Source of the DNA: Lepidostoma basale
Taxonomy: Eukaryota > Arthropoda > Insecta > Trichoptera > Lepidostomatidae
DNA: 64,000 nucleotides
Reading direction: 5' to 3'
Assembly (NCBI GenBank): GCA_022606425.2
Contig: JAHDVF020001353.1
Coordinates: 682,001-746,000, forward strand
Shown: in pieces, positions 1 to 10,359 of the stretch
Layout: each line of letters starts with the position of its first letter
Numbering within the stretch: the first letter of the stretch is position 1
Program-made: the position numbers and the translations under genes
Notes under the pieces: generated by a model
Database searches by the model: none
Told to the model about the DNA's origin: nothing
Seen by the model: only the letters and a program-made list of their open reading frames with translations

Positions 1-315
1 CTGGAAAAATAAGGATGATGTTATTTACTTTTTATTTCTAAGACAAACATTAAACAGAGGAAATTTGGAGAACTCGGCCGTACTGGAGGATGTCGGTCTG
101 TTTGTTCGACGTCTTTCATATTAGTGAAAGTACGTTCAGAAGACAAATAAGTTTGACTTTAGAGAGTATCATGTCTTCCTAATGTCGAACCGTGTCTCAT
201 GCGTTCCTGGCATTATATTGTATATATTATATTTTACCTGTACTCAATAGATGTCTTAAATATTAATATTGTTTGAAATGTCTGTTGAGATAATAAACTA
301 ATTAGATTGATTTGA
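1..315 (+). mobile_element. LINE-J (Jockey/CR1-like) 3' end, copy J1
   Basis: Matches the better copy at 15968-16460: the coding tail, the 3' UTR and the approach to the TTTGA-rich tail. Relative to that copy about 140 bases are missing after position 110, so the C-terminal reading frame is broken. The left part runs off the window edge. Confidence 0.75.
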
Positions 316-327
316 ATAATTTCATCG

Positions 328-412
328 TTCTTTTGTCTGTTCCACACTTTACTTCCATAGATAAAGATCGGTACAAGGACACCATTGTACACTGCCATCT
401 AAGCTTTTTTCG
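328..412 (-). mobile_element. LINE-A fragment (C-terminal coding region)
   Basis: Read on the minus strand this encodes the stretch with MAVHN, a VLVPTL-like segment and YGSEAWNWQ seen in the better LINE-A copies. Only about 85 bases survive, and it abuts the tail of J1. Confidence 0.6.
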
Positions 413-425
413 ACAGACTATTTTT

Positions 426-652
426 ACAATGTTATATATATTGGTTATTTGTAAAAATTTTTTTTAAAGTTTTTACTTTTACAATGTTTTTTCTAACGAC
501 TTTTGTTTCGTTGTTTCTGGTGTGTAACAGTTATATGAAATCAGCTTCTGCCATGATTTTAAAATCATCTAAAACAAGTAAGTCACAGAAGCATAATTAA
601 TACGAATTAAAAGGTCCAGTTTGTTTATTTTTTTACTTAAAACTTTTCATCA
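426..652. other. AT-rich spacer, nothing recognised
   Basis: Low-complexity AT-rich DNA with no coding frame or repeat that I can match elsewhere in the window. Confidence 0.5.
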
Positions 653-654
653 CA

Positions 655-862
655 AACCATCACGCCATTTCTCCAAATGGGTAGGCAGAAATATTGGAAA
701 TATACTTTTGTCACATCCTTAACAATTATACATCGTGTCATGCACGCCCGTCGATATCTTTGACTCTTCACGTAGCTGATATTCAATATTTGATCGTGCT
801 ACGTTTTTCTCAGTCTTCCTCTTTTTTTAGTTTCTATTGCATCGTTTACTTTCTTCATTCAA
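655..862 (-). mobile_element. LINE-A 3' end fragment
   Basis: Starts with the complement of the family 3' terminus (CCATCACGCC followed by the hairpin and GTAGGCAGA) and continues into the RNRRACMTRCMNV coding stretch and the RNRGRPRKTW stretch. About 50 bases are missing near 705. Confidence 0.75.
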
Positions 863-864
863 TA

Positions 865-1513
865 TTTAAATGTATCATGGTACGAATGATGGTAATAAAG
901 TATAATGTTAACGATGTAAATGGAACTAGAAATAGAGGAAGACCAAGGAATATGTGAAAATATTAAATAAATAAGATATTTAATGTTGGCCACGTGAGGA
1001 ATTAGAGAAATCGACACGCGTGCATAACACGACTTATTAACGTTGAGATAGCGAGAGAAATGTGACTAGAAAGAAAAAATCAAATCAAATCAAATCAGTT
1101 TACTTACTTAAAAGACATAACAAACAGGAAAATGTTTAAGGAATCTATTGAGTACAGGTAAAATATTATAAAAATACAACATAGTACCAGGAACGCATTA
1201 GAGATGGTTCGACATTAGGAAAACAAGATACTTTCTAAAGTCAAGAGTATTTGTCCCCTGAACGTACCTTCACTAATATAAAAGACGTCGATCTCCGAAG
1301 AGACCGCGTTCAGCAGACTAATTGCTCTTCCCACCGGTGTCACCAGAGGCAGATTGGTTCTGATGGCCGGTTGGTAAAACAATCTGTGCTGCCGCTGTCG
1401 GAGAAATCTATCAGGGACAAAAAGACCAACACCCTCTAGCTTTAAAAGTGTGTCAGTTAATTATTTCTGCATACCCTTTTGAAGAGACGGCGTGAGGGTT
1501 AGTTAGTTAGTTT
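865..1513 (+). mobile_element. LINE-A 3' end, interrupted by LINE-J
   Basis: Two collinear pieces, 865-1076 and 1441-1513, together make one LINE-A 3' end: the RNRGRPR stretch, the RACxTR stretch, the AAAGTGTGTCAG block and a (TTAG)n tail. The intact arrangement is seen at 43745-43915. The gap is filled by an antisense LINE-J, so LINE-A landed first. Confidence 0.8.
1077..1440 (-). mobile_element. LINE-J 3' end nested in LINE-A (copy J2)
   Basis: Read on the minus strand, this is the C-terminal coding end of a Jockey/CR1-like ORF2 (LFVPD, LPxxRxNLPLVTPV and SSEIDVF motifs), then a 3' UTR and four TTTGA units. It is 5' truncated. It lies inside the LINE-A copy, and an AAAAG-like short repeat at both junctions may be the target duplication. 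Confidence 0.8.
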
Positions 1514-1830
1514 GTTATAAATAAATAAAGTGACTTACGAAGTTGAAGTCGTTTTCCCCTCTTCCAACCGGAATGTTCAGTAAATAACGTGAAGAGTGTG
1601 CGTTTTTTGTTCCTCTGAGCGGTGAATAATTGATGCTGCCTGTTTTTAGCTTATTCCATGACTGCTTTGTGTCCCGCACCGTACGAGAGAAATCTCAACA
1701 ATACATTCTGTTTGTGAACATGGTGGCTTTACTTTGTATATTTCTAATTTAAAACGAGAAGCACGAATATGAGCCAAATTTATTACATGCGGTCCCTTTC
1801 TTTGGCGAGAAAATAAGAAAACTATTTGTT
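1514..1830. other. Spacer, nothing recognised
   Basis: No coding frame that resembles a known protein and no repeat that I can match. The open frames here are short and lack any motif. Confidence 0.5.
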
Positions 1831-1831
1831 T

Positions 1832-1888
1832 TTTTTTTGTATACAAATACTTGTACACAAATACTGGATTTTTACCCATTACAAATTA
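1832..1888 (-). repeat. Isolated tail of an F element
   Basis: Carries the tail module of the fold-back family: GTATACAAATACTTG, then CAAATACTGGATTTTTACCC. The inverted-repeat part is absent. Compare 2636-2695. Confidence 0.7.
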
Positions 1889-1892
1889 TCTT

Positions 1893-2330
1893 AATAGATA
1901 ATAATAATAATATGCTTAATTTTAAAGCGCCGTTTTTGTGATGTAATCACCTCAAGGGCGCATTAAGACGTGTTTTAACTCTAAAAATCTAAATGTGACC
2001 GCTTAAAAAGCGATCGGTTAAAAAGTATAGTAGAATAAAGTATAAATGTTTAAATTGGGTATGAAATATGAAAAAGATGGGTTTTCAATTTAGATCTGAA
2101 ATCTGTCGGATCATTTATGCATCTGAGGTGTGAAGTAAGATTGTTCCAAGCCGATGGACCGGCTACCGCGAACGCTCGATCCCCGAATTTGTACTGGAGC
2201 AACGCTTCGGCTCAACTAATCTTCCTATTCCTGAGGTGTTCGCCTAACGAAGTGTGGATTTCCTTGAATTTAGGCTGTCCGTTATACAGAGTTCAGATGG
2301 CGCTAATGTAGATGGACCGAACGAGAAAAT
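1893..2330 (-). mobile_element. LINE-C 3' end (AWNNLP family)
   Basis: On the minus strand the 2240-2100 part encodes the RAFAVAGPSAWNNL-like end common to several LINE ORF2 proteins, then LRC and FRSKLKTHLF-like residues. The 3' UTR (GGTGATTACATCAC complement) and an ATT-repeat tail follow at 1901-1911. The same sequence lies on the plus strand at 26743-27050. Confidence 0.75.
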
Positions 2331-2635
2331 TCAGTTCGGAATCCGTAAAAGTTCATAATAAAAATTATTGAATATTTGTTCTTCTATCGTAGACAAAGAC
2401 AGATAAAGCAACCCGGCAAAAGTTGTAGTAATTCTGCTTCCAGTATTTAGCGATAATTACGATTGGCTCTTCTCTAAAATTAAAAGCATCAATTTTTTTA
2501 GAAATACGAAGCAGCGTTGCCAGAAAAAAACTGTTAATCGTACCATTTTGGACCCAATTAAATAAAAAAGGCGATAGATTAAAAACTAACTAGCAGGCCG
2601 TTTTAGTTAGTTAAGAAGAATAGACATTGTTTTTT

Positions 2636-3174
2636 TGTATACAAATACTTGTAGACAAATACTGGATTTTTACCCATTGCGGGTTATCATTTTTTAAGGA
2701 TTAATTGTATCTCAATAGAGACGAAGATGTAAATTATTTGGAAACAGAATATGGTAGTCGAGGCGTTTACAGGACTTATGACCTGTCATTGGTTGGGTTA
2801 AGCGATCACTTTATGTTTAACAACATTCACCATTTCGCCCTTCTTACGACACCACGTCTGACAAATTTTTGGAAATTGTATATATGTTAATATTTTTTAA
2901 TAACTTCTCAAAGTATCTTAATAGATGGCGCTAGTGTAGATGGACCTACCAACAGTGAAGTTATTAAAAAATATTAACATATATACAAGTTCCAAAAATT
3001 TGTCAGACGTGGTGTCGTAAGAAGGGCGGAATGGTGAATGTTGTTAAACATAAAGTTATCGCTTAACCCAACCAACGACAGGTCATAAGTCCTGTAAACG
3101 TCTCGACTACCATTTTCTGTTTCCAAATAATTTACATCTTCGTCTCTATTGAGATACAATTAATCCTTAAGAAT
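2636..3174 (-). mobile_element. F1: fold-back element with one-sided tail
   Basis: Inverted arms (2697-2890 and 2974-3167) begin and end with AAGGATTAATTGTATCTC and its complement and pair over about 190 bp, with a roughly 80 bp centre. A tail module (2636-2695) lies outside only one arm. AAGAATA occurs at 2616 and at 3168 and may be the target duplication. Both arms contain matching frames (MYLNRDEDVNYLE), which only reflect the inverted repeat; I do not consider them genes. Confidence 0.75.
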
Positions 3175-3354
3175 ACTATGATACACTCACGATTTTCCGG
3201 GAAAAATGGTGAAAAAATCCCGTTTAACCGATTACCCGGTTAATCCGAAAACAAAATATATCCCCTTTTTATTATTGACGTCCCGTGTAGTTTAATCATC
3301 AACATTATATTGATACAATACCTATTTAATAACACTAAATTTTCTTTCCTGACA

Positions 3355-3485
3355 TATTTCTCTTGCTCTCTCAACATTCATATATCGTGTCATGCACGCG
3401 CGTCGATTTATCTGACTCCTCACGTGGCCGACATTCAATATCTGATTTATTTGATCGTGACACGTTTTACTCGGTATTCCTCTTT
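3355..3485 (-). mobile_element. LINE-A fragment
   Basis: Minus-strand RACMTRYMNV-like and GHVRS-like coding blocks characteristic of LINE-A. It is joined at its left end in the complement to an unrelated LINE piece. Confidence 0.7.
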
Positions 3486-3660
3486 TTCTTCGATATACGA
3501 AGCATTCTGCAGTATATCCACATCTCGAACGCCTCCAACCAGTTCGTTACATTTACTTTTAGAGTCCAGGTTTCGCAGCCATATAGTAGAACAGATCATA
3601 TATAACATTTAATCATTATTTGTCGGAGTTTCAAGTTAAGATCATCGTGAAGGTTCTCAT
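3486..3660 (-). mobile_element. LINE fragment, LLYGCETW/FEMWxYRRML-type
   Basis: The minus strand gives fragments resembling the segment shared by many LINE ORF2 proteins: a tyrosine-glycine-ExWT stretch and an LEAF-W-Y-MLRI stretch. It directly abuts LINE-A sequence, which implies insertion or recombination at about 3485. Confidence 0.5.
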
Positions 3661-4245
3661 TTTATTAAATGTTATTATTATTATTTGTTATAGTTATCCA
3701 ATATACTTTTTATGTTCAACCTTTCTGGACCGTAGAGATAGTTAAACTATTCTGTGAGAAAATAAATATTAGTCGCCTATATCTAAAACGCCTTATGTGT
3801 AATTGAAACCCCTCCAGTAATTACTGGCTGTGAGAAGGACGGCTTCCACTGCGTTTGGCTTCCCGGTGTTAATTAAGAGGAAAGCCAGAAGAGGAATTAA
3901 TAACGTTCTTCTTCCATAAATTAAGCGAAACCAAAGGTTTATATTTAATGACTCCACGTGGAAATTAAATTAACACGGATTTTCATTATTTCTCAGTCGG
4001 CTCGTAGATTGCTCAACTCTTTTCGGCCCCGTCACGATATTAATCGCATTTAAAAAAATATATTTACACACGACATATACTTAAAAAATAAATCGTTACG
4101 TTTGTTGACAATCCCCAAAATAAACTCAAATATTAAAAGTGTCAATGTATTATTTATTTTAGAAAACTGAATACGTCATATTCTTCATCACTCAAATAAA
4201 AACGTTTTCCAGTTATCAATCCAAATGGCAAAAGAATTTGTTGTT
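3661..4245. other. Spacer, no gene seen
   Basis: Mostly single-copy sequence. No coding frame or repeat match was found. Confidence 0.5.
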
Positions 4246-4249
4246 TTAA

Positions 4250-4345
4250 AATAATGTCGCGTAAAATAAAATACAATTGTGATACAAAAACAAAGTTATT
4301 TAATTTAACAGTTTAAAAAATTTTAAGTATAAAAATATTAACATA
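4250..4345 (+). repeat. Part of Penelope/retrozyme-type repeat
   Basis: Begins at TGTCGCGTAAAATA, exactly where a hammerhead of the CAGCTG family would be cut, and continues through the shared ATACAATTGTGATAC and AACAGTTT blocks found at 30500 and 38870. Confidence 0.6.
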
Positions 4346-4735
4346 TGGCATCGAAGCAAAGGCAGACACAGTAAGGACCAAATAAGTTTTAATGACTTCC
4401 GAAATAAAGACACTGAGGACGATAGCAGGCAAGACACTGAGAGATCACGTGAGGAACACCAGAAAAAGGAAGATATGTGAGGCTGAGGATATTATAAGAT
4501 GGAGCAGACAGTGAAAAAGGGACTGGTACGGCCATGTACAAAGAAAGAACACCACCAGACTCCCCTATATTACACTGCATAATCAGACTCATGGGACTCG
4601 TCCTCGTGGAAGACCTCCTAAAAGATGGAAGGACAGCTGGGAATCTACCTCACAGGAGGAGCAAAACTCCGGAGAACAGACCACATAGGTTTAAAATAAG
4701 GGAGAAAAAGAAGAAGAATATAAAAAATCATTTTA
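4346..4735 (+). mobile_element. LINE-G 3' end
   Basis: With frameshifts the plus strand reads EIKTLRTIAGKTLRDHVR, a W-GHV-like stretch and RPRGRPPKRWKDSWES, the C-terminal domain of a LINE ORF2. The 3' end is GA-rich (AAAAGAAGAAGAA). At least one stop and one frame change interrupt it. Related pieces occur at 33640, 37490, 43917 and 51960. Confidence 0.75.
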
Positions 4736-4739
4736 TTTA

Positions 4740-5515
4740 ATGTATTTATTTCTTGGCGTTTATTGACTGCATAAAATTCTCAAATTCAGGTTTCATACAT
4801 ACCTGTATGGTAATATATTTAAAAATTCTGGTTCAAAATTTTATGTATAGTAATTTTTTTTGCGAAATCTGTGCTTGATCGATACTTTTTATCTCATTTA
4901 TTTATTCGTCTATGTAAAAATTGTTGTTTAGCATCTTTATTTTTTATTTTTTATATACTATTCTTGGTGCCTTTGTATTCAATATGTTGTATGCAAAAGT
5001 TTATATTTAAAAAATGTGATTATTTTTAAAAATAAAATCTTAATATTTTTCGTCGGTTCTGAATGATCAAACTTCCATAATCTCCGCAAATTCAACATGG
5101 CGGTCACGTGTGCGGCTCCCGACCCTGTTAATTGAAAACTCCGCTGGAATTATTCGAATTTGGGCGGGAATTTATGGATTTAGTACCTAATTAGTCTGTC
5201 AGCGCGCCAACTTCGGCGCCGGTTCCGAATGGGTTAACCGTTCCGCCGAAAGTTGCGCCATCCCATTGGACGCGGCCGCGGCGCTCGAAGTTTGAATTAT
5301 CCAATAGATTCGCGCATCGGTTCTGCTTGTCAACAATATAAAACAAGTTCGGAAACTAAAGATGTCATTTTACAACCATGAGGACTGTATTGCTGTAGCG
5401 GGGAATTCTGGAACTTTCTTATGAATTTCTTCAGTCAAATCATTAACTTTGAGTAGCCATCCTCGGTTGCTTTTCTAACATTGGTTTCGGAGATGATTTG
5501 AGACAAGCGGCGTTG
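4740..5515. other. Single-copy DNA with CpG-rich block
   Basis: 4740-5060 is AT-rich and featureless. 5070-5400 is markedly richer in G, C and CpG than its surroundings, with ATTGG at 5265, CCAAT at 5301, TATAAAAC at 5337 and a TCATT initiator-like site at 5365. No convincing coding exon follows. Confidence 0.45.
5265..5370 (+). promoter_or_regulatory. Possible CCAAT/TATA promoter
   Basis: Inverted CCAAT box at 5265-5269, direct CCAAT at 5301-5305 and TATAAAAC starting at 5337. A TCATT initiator-like element has its A at 5367, 30 bp after the start of the TATA box. The spacing fits an RNA polymerase II core promoter, but such short motifs occur by chance. The first ATG downstream (5378) opens only six codons. 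Confidence 0.25.
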
Positions 5516-5520
5516 CTATA

Positions 5521-6341
5521 CTAGAGCCGTTTAAAATTGAGTCTTGGGGCCATAAATGTCAATAGAGATAAGGATGGGAAGCGCGCCGGGACCGTTTTTT
5601 CATCGATCGATATACGATACAATCGACTATAATGATCTGTACGTTATGATATGTACGATGAGTCACTAATGATTGGTCTTTACCAAATGCAATTGCAGTG
5701 CGTGTTTTTTGCTGTAGATGTGTTTACAGCAATTAAATAAATATATTCGTGTGTCACCACTCGTTGCGCTCTATGGATAGTTTATTTTCTAACGTTGATT
5801 TGAAGAAATTACATGGCGATATTAGCCCTCAAACTCGAACAGTGATTCACAACGTATTCCTGTTTGTCAATGAATTGAAAAGTGATCCGAATAAAACGGT
5901 TTCTCTTAATTTCAACAAACCACGTGAAATGGGCGCGTTTATTTGTGGTGTGAGTAGAGCGACAGTGGACTTTTAAGGGCCACAATATGATCTACTTTGT
6001 TTCTTATACTTAACTTTCTTTCTGTGTTTATAGACATACGGTACACAATTTTTTAAATTTAACAATTTTTCGGTTTATACTGGTATTTGATTTAGTATCT
6101 TGTGGTCACAAATTTCATACGAATTTAAACGCACATAAAACCAGTAAATAAAGTTTAATATCAAAACTTTGTTAACTCGTTAAAGTTTATGAACAAGATA
6201 CGATAATAAACGTTACTTATCGATATATTTATTTTATTGTTACGCCCATCCCTAAACCGCTCCATAAGGCCCGTAAGTGCAAGCGAGATAGACATAGGGA
6301 AATGATTTATGGCCCCAAGACTCAATTCTAAACGGCTCTAG
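5521..6341. mobile_element. TIR DNA transposon with CTAGAGCC ends
   Basis: Near-perfect terminal inverted repeats of about 37 bp begin CTAGAGCCGTTT and continue TTGAGTCTTGGGGCC. They are flanked by TATA on both sides (5517-5520 and 6342-6345), so the target duplication is TA or TATA. It is 821 bp long with one short frame inside and no DDE domain, so it is a deleted, non-autonomous copy. Superfamily not certain; a TA target would suit Tc1/mariner-IS630. Confidence 0.75.
5773..5976 (+). pseudogene. N-terminal fragment of a transposase-like protein
   Basis: From the second ATG (MDSLFSNVDLKKLHG) 67 codons are open, ending in GVSRATVDF and a stop. The segment SPQTRTVIHNVFLFVNEL followed by REMGAFICGVSRATV looks like a helix-turn-helix DNA-binding region of the kind that starts many transposases. 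No catalytic domain follows before the right inverted repeat. An upstream in-frame ATG at 5749 would add eight residues. I infer its role from position inside a TIR element; I cannot name the family. Confidence 0.4.
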
Positions 6342-6494
6342 TATAGTAATGTATAACAAAGCCCATAAAATATAATAAAACTTCTAAATTCATTTTTATC
6401 CGTAATTAGCTAAATAACCATCATGCTGTCTCTACGAAAAGAAAATCAAATATATAATGGAATGCCACACTATTCTTTTCGCTCATAATTATTT

Positions 6495-7090
6495 TAAATC
6501 CTAAACATCCATACAAGCACAGTGTGTCAAGCACACGCGTCGATTTCTCCGAATTCTCACATGGGTGACGTTTAATATTCGATATTTCAAGTATATAGGT
6601 ATTACTTTATTTTATGTGAATTATGTTTGTGAAGTTATTTCCTATTGCACGCTCGCCTGTAACGTTTTCCTCGGTCTTCCTCCATTTCTATCTCCGTTCA
6701 CGTCATTTACATATACCTTTTTCACCATTCTCTCTTCACTCATTTTTTCCACGTGTCCTAACCATATTAACGCACTTAGTTAAACTCGCACACAGAATCA
6801 CTAAACATACAGATCACAACACCATGAAAACTTAAAAATCAAGGCATAATATATAAAACACACAACTCAAGTAAAAAAAAATATATATATCTTAACAACC
6901 ATTTCATTATTTTGTTCATTCACTTCTTATACTCTTGCCTTTGACACTCATTTGACATCATATACAGATTTACGACACATTCGTCTTAGAGATCTCATTT
7001 CTACTGCATTTATTCTACTTTCATCCTTAGTTTGCCAGTTCCATGCTTCACTTCCATACATAAGCGTCGGCACATGAACACCATTATGCT
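6495..7090 (-). mobile_element. LINE-A fragment with internal interruption
   Basis: The minus strand carries the YGSEAWNWQ, RINAVEMRSLRRMC, SERMV and GRPRK stretches in order, with stops. Positions about 6783-6895 do not match the family and may be a small insertion or decayed sequence. The 3' terminus is missing. Confidence 0.75.
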
Positions 7091-7760
7091 TAATCTTGAC
7101 ATTCCGAAGGACATCAGTGTTTTAAAACATTCAACGGAAATATATATTAAGATGATATTCGTTTATATTTTAAAATAATTACGTAAATAATATTTCAATT
7201 CCGTCAATCATGAGTAAAAAAATGACCCGCCATTAAACATGATAACTGATATTCTATATAGAATATCTAATGCGCGTTTTAATGTACGCATTAAAAATCA
7301 TTTCCAAACAACGGAATATTTCGAACGCGTATAAACAAATTGTCCATTAGCGTAACGCGTTCGCCACACAGTGCACCGCCGGTACCGAAATAAAACCATT
7401 TAATACGGCACAAAATACAAACACCGCTTCGGCGTACCCGATCGCACATTGCCCCCGACTGACCGCGAGATGGCCATAAACGCTGTTTCTATTTCAAACC
7501 GTACCAAACGAATGCACGTGCATCGATATGAATCACAAAACGGATGTTTCGATCGTATACAAATAAACACGCTGGCTTCTAGGGATATTTAAATACGCCA
7601 TGTGTTTTGTCTAATTTCCCAATGCTTTTCTGATATTGCATGATTGTAAGAGATAAAATAACCAATACCAAAATCAGACTTATCAAAATAACCGATTCCA
7701 TACAGGTTCCAATTTAAATAATGAATTTATTCTATATACGCCATACATTGTGTTGTTATG
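7091..7760. other. Single-copy DNA, CpG-rich in the middle
   Basis: 7250-7560 is rich in CpG and contains several ACGCGT-like words, unlike the flanks. No frame, splice pattern or known motif supports a gene. Confidence 0.4.
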
Positions 7761-7764
7761 ATAC

Positions 7765-7880
7765 TTTATTTCCCTTTTCATTTTTTATATACTTTGTATA
7801 TACTCGTATAATACTTATATATATTTTTTAATTACATAAACATGTTTCGGACAACCAGTCCTTCTTCAGTGATACATAAC
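7765..7880 (-). repeat. Penelope/retrozyme-type repeat with hammerhead motif
   Basis: The hammerhead core lies at 7839-7877 on the minus strand: CTGAAGA, one extra A, stem GGAC/GTCC with a TGGTT loop, then GAAAC and ATGTT. Left of it is the ATACTTTGTATATAC block that also accompanies the motifs near 8620 and 42400. Confidence 0.6.
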
Positions 7881-7951
7881 AAAAGCATAAACGTTCCAAA
7901 ATAAATCTTTATAACATCTGTCAGATCATGTAAACAATTTTAAAATGTATT

Positions 7952-7996
<45 letters not shown>

Positions 7997-8152
7997 CATC
8001 ACGCCATTTCCCCGGGGGGGAGTAGGCAGAGAGGATGGATCGCCACAATGGCCTGTCCTGGCATACCTCTCGGGTTTCATCTACATTCATACATCGTACC
8101 ATGCACGCACATCGATTATTCCGACTTCGAATGTGGCCGCCTTTTAGTAATG
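7952..8152 (-). mobile_element. LINE-A 3' end with long (AACT)n tail
   Basis: Minus-strand copy with at least ten AACT units (TTAG in element sense) at 7952-7995, the terminal hairpin and the final coding block (RACMVRCMNV then RPLWRSILSAY). It is 5' truncated at about 8152, where hammerhead-repeat sequence takes over. Confidence 0.85.
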
Positions 8153-8165
8153 TATCTTTATAATA

Positions 8166-8210
8166 TGTATCACTGAAGAATGACCGGTTGTTCGAAACAT
8201 GTCTATGTAA
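8166..8210 (+). ncRNA. Hammerhead-like motif
   Basis: ATCACTGAAGA, an extra A, a short imperfect stem II (TGAC/GTTC), GAAAC and ATGTC. The core residues are intact but stem II is weak. The motif is split from its 3' flank by F2, which inserted directly after it. Confidence 0.5.
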
Positions 8211-8597
8211 CAAGGATTAATTGTATCTCAATAGAGACGAAGATGCAAGTTGTTTTCTGGGAACAGAAGGTGGTGGCCGAGGCGTTTACAGGACTTATGA
8301 CCTGTCATTGGTTGGGTTGAGCGATCGCTTCACGTTTAACAACATTCCCCATTCCGCCGTTATGACCACCACGTCTGACAAACTTTTTGGAACTTGTATA
8401 TATGGTAGATTTCTACAAATATTTTCACAATATTATGTTCACTCTACACTAGCGTCATCTATATTCCCAGAAAACAACTTGCATCTTCGTCTCTATTGAG
8501 ATACAATTAATCCTTGTAAAATAAAAATAATTTATCCGCAATGGGTGAAATCCAGTATTTGTCTACAAGAATTTGTATACATTCAAAATGTTGTTAT
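8211..8597 (+). mobile_element. F2: fold-back element with 12 bp duplication
   Basis: Starts CAAGGATTAATTGTATC, has a matching inverted arm ending at 8515, then a tail with the ATCCGCAATGGGTGAAATCC and ATTTGTATACATTCAAAATG blocks. ATGTCTATGTAA is present at 8199-8210 and 8598-8609, a perfect 12 bp target duplication in the hammerhead repeat. The asymmetric tail and long duplication argue for retroposition. Confidence 0.8.
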
Positions 8598-8752
8598 ATG
8601 TCTATGTAATTTTTTTTTAAATATTAGTGTTGTATATACAAAGTATAATATTATATATAAAAAAGGAAAAGAGAAATAAATAATTAATATTTTTAATTGA
8701 TATTTCTTGGTAGAAGTTCATGAAAAAAAAATATATACAAAATTTCTTTATA

Positions 8753-8937
8753 ACTAACTAACCATCACACCGTCTTCCCAAAAGGGTAGGCAGAAAGAAT
8801 GGACTGTCACACTTTTACTGATGCGGCACTCTATCCTTCTCTTTTCGCTCCACGGGAGACGCGGTGTGATGGGTTGCGAACCTCATCGCCACCAATAGGC
8901 ATCTCCCGCGCACACTTCGATCGATTTTTTTTCTTTT
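8753..8937 (-). mobile_element. Unit B: short element with LINE-A 3' end
   Basis: About 185 bp. The 5' part (CGATCGAAGTGTGCGCGGGA through CACACCGCGTCTCC, minus strand) is unlike LINE-A coding sequence. The last 50 bases and the AACT tail match the LINE-A 3' terminus. Copies also occur at 46605-46795 and 60690-60908. Confidence 0.65.
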
Positions 8938-8977
8938 ATTAATTATATATTTAGTGCGCTTCCACTTGTGTCTATCG

Positions 8978-9013
8978 TCGACCGGTTTCGGCAACTTGCT
9001 GCCATCTTTTGGT
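8978..9013 (-). ncRNA. Degenerate hammerhead-like motif (CCGGT family)
   Basis: Minus strand: CAAAAGA in place of CTGANGA, then T, stem GGCA/TGCC, GAAAC and the palindrome ACCGGT followed by C. The first core element is mutated. Confidence 0.35.
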
Positions 9014-9106
9014 ACATACATCAAAATTTATTTGATTTATATAATAAATGATAGTGGTTGGGGATAAACATTTTTGTTTCTTTCTGATTCTAAATAATGT
9101 ATTACT

Positions 9107-9179
9107 GTTATTAAGTTGTAAGTGTTGTTGTTTTCTATATAATTAAAAACAACAACAACAACACTTACAACTTAATAAC
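9107..9179. repeat. Perfect hairpin rich in GTT/AAC
   Basis: GTTATTAAGTTGTAAGTG and its exact complement are separated by about 30 bases that also pair in part. Flanking AT-rich sequence at 9255-9400 repeats parts of it. Confidence 0.7.
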
Positions 9180-9427
9180 ATATATTTATATTAATTTTAA
9201 TATTAGAATCAATATTTTATATGTTTTCTATTGTTTTTTAATTAAATATTAAAAAACACTTACATAGGTGACAATGTTTTTGTTGTTGTTGAAATGATTC
9301 TATAAAATATAATTTTTTTTTGGGTTAGTTTGTTAACTATATAATTAAAAAGCAATTACTAGAGTGACTAATTCTCGGAATGATTCTATATAATGTAATT
9401 TTTGTGTTTGAATAAGTAAAAAAAAAT

Positions 9428-9720
9428 TCAAATGTCTTGTATCTCCATAACATAATATGTTATGGAACAAACCTCTGCCAGGACGACGGTAATTACGTAA
9501 TATAAGCAGCGAAAATGTCGTGTTTTTTCGTTATGAATCCGATCAAAGACCCACGTGGCATGTAATAAGAACACGTGTTCTTGTGAAATTCTGTAATACG
9601 AGTATAGGGTCGAAGAACCAGTATTTGACCGCCCCCCAGTGAATGACCATTGGTTAATAAAACAAAATATAATAAGAATTGCTCTATGTGTCCAGTCAAA
9701 AAACTTTAATCCCAAGAAAC
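9428..9720. repeat. Repeat shared with 42700-42800
   Basis: The part at 9500-9605 occurs inverted at 42700-42800, including AACACGTGTTCTT, ACATGCCACGTGGG and GATTCATAACGAAAAAAC. The open frames across it encode nothing I recognise. Confidence 0.5.
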
Positions 9721-9724
9721 TATG

Positions 9725-10355
9725 ACAAAAAAGGTAGGCAGAGACAACTGTTGGTAAGAAACAAAACTATCAGTTTTGAACTGTGCCTTGTCAAACGGTA
9801 AAAGTGCGTCTTCTCGTTGTTGTTTTGAGATTGTTAGTAGTTTTTATAAGGAAAAGTGTGGTAAGTGTTTTTTTAATGTTATTTCTTATGCAATTCTTTG
9901 AATATTTACATCTTTTTATATGTTAGGGTGTTTCATAATGTGACAATGTAACAAAATCTATGTATCGTATCAATATAACCTGAAGTGGTCATTTACTGGT
10001 GATTGTGCTATTTTTTTAGAAAAATATTAATTTTAATAGTAATACTCATATTTTAATAAAAAAAGTTTGAGAATTTAGAGAAGTCAATGTGTTTTTTATT
10101 GTTTTATTTTATTTTGTACACTGAAATAATGAAATTAATGCCTTTAATAAGGATTTCAGTACAAGCTGAACCTTAAACGGTCATTCATTGGTGCTTTGAC
10201 CCTATTCAGCTTAAAGTCTAAGTAGATGTTATAATATAAAATATTAAGGTTCGTCCTTTCATCGATATTTAAATTGTTTATCGAAAATACTCATAATAAT
10301 AACGACATCAACAACAACAACAACAACCACAGCAACAACAATAATAATTTTCGAA
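9725..10355. other. AT-rich spacer with (CAA)n stretch
   Basis: No coding frame. A CAA/CAG-rich simple sequence lies at 10305-10345. Confidence 0.5.
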
Positions 10356-10359
10356 AAAG

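Noticed and set aside
2705..3159. Pair of paralogous small genes (MYLNRDEDVNYLE)
   Set aside because: The two frames are the arms of one inverted repeat (F1); the same frame is broken in F2 and F4.
7952..7995. TTAG/AACT arrays as telomeric repeat
   Set aside because: The unit is four bases, not the insect TTAGG, and every array sits at the 3' terminus of LINE-A or unit B.
9428..9715. 95-codon minus-strand gene
   Set aside because: Part of the frame is a repeat also found at 42700 where it is not open; no motif.
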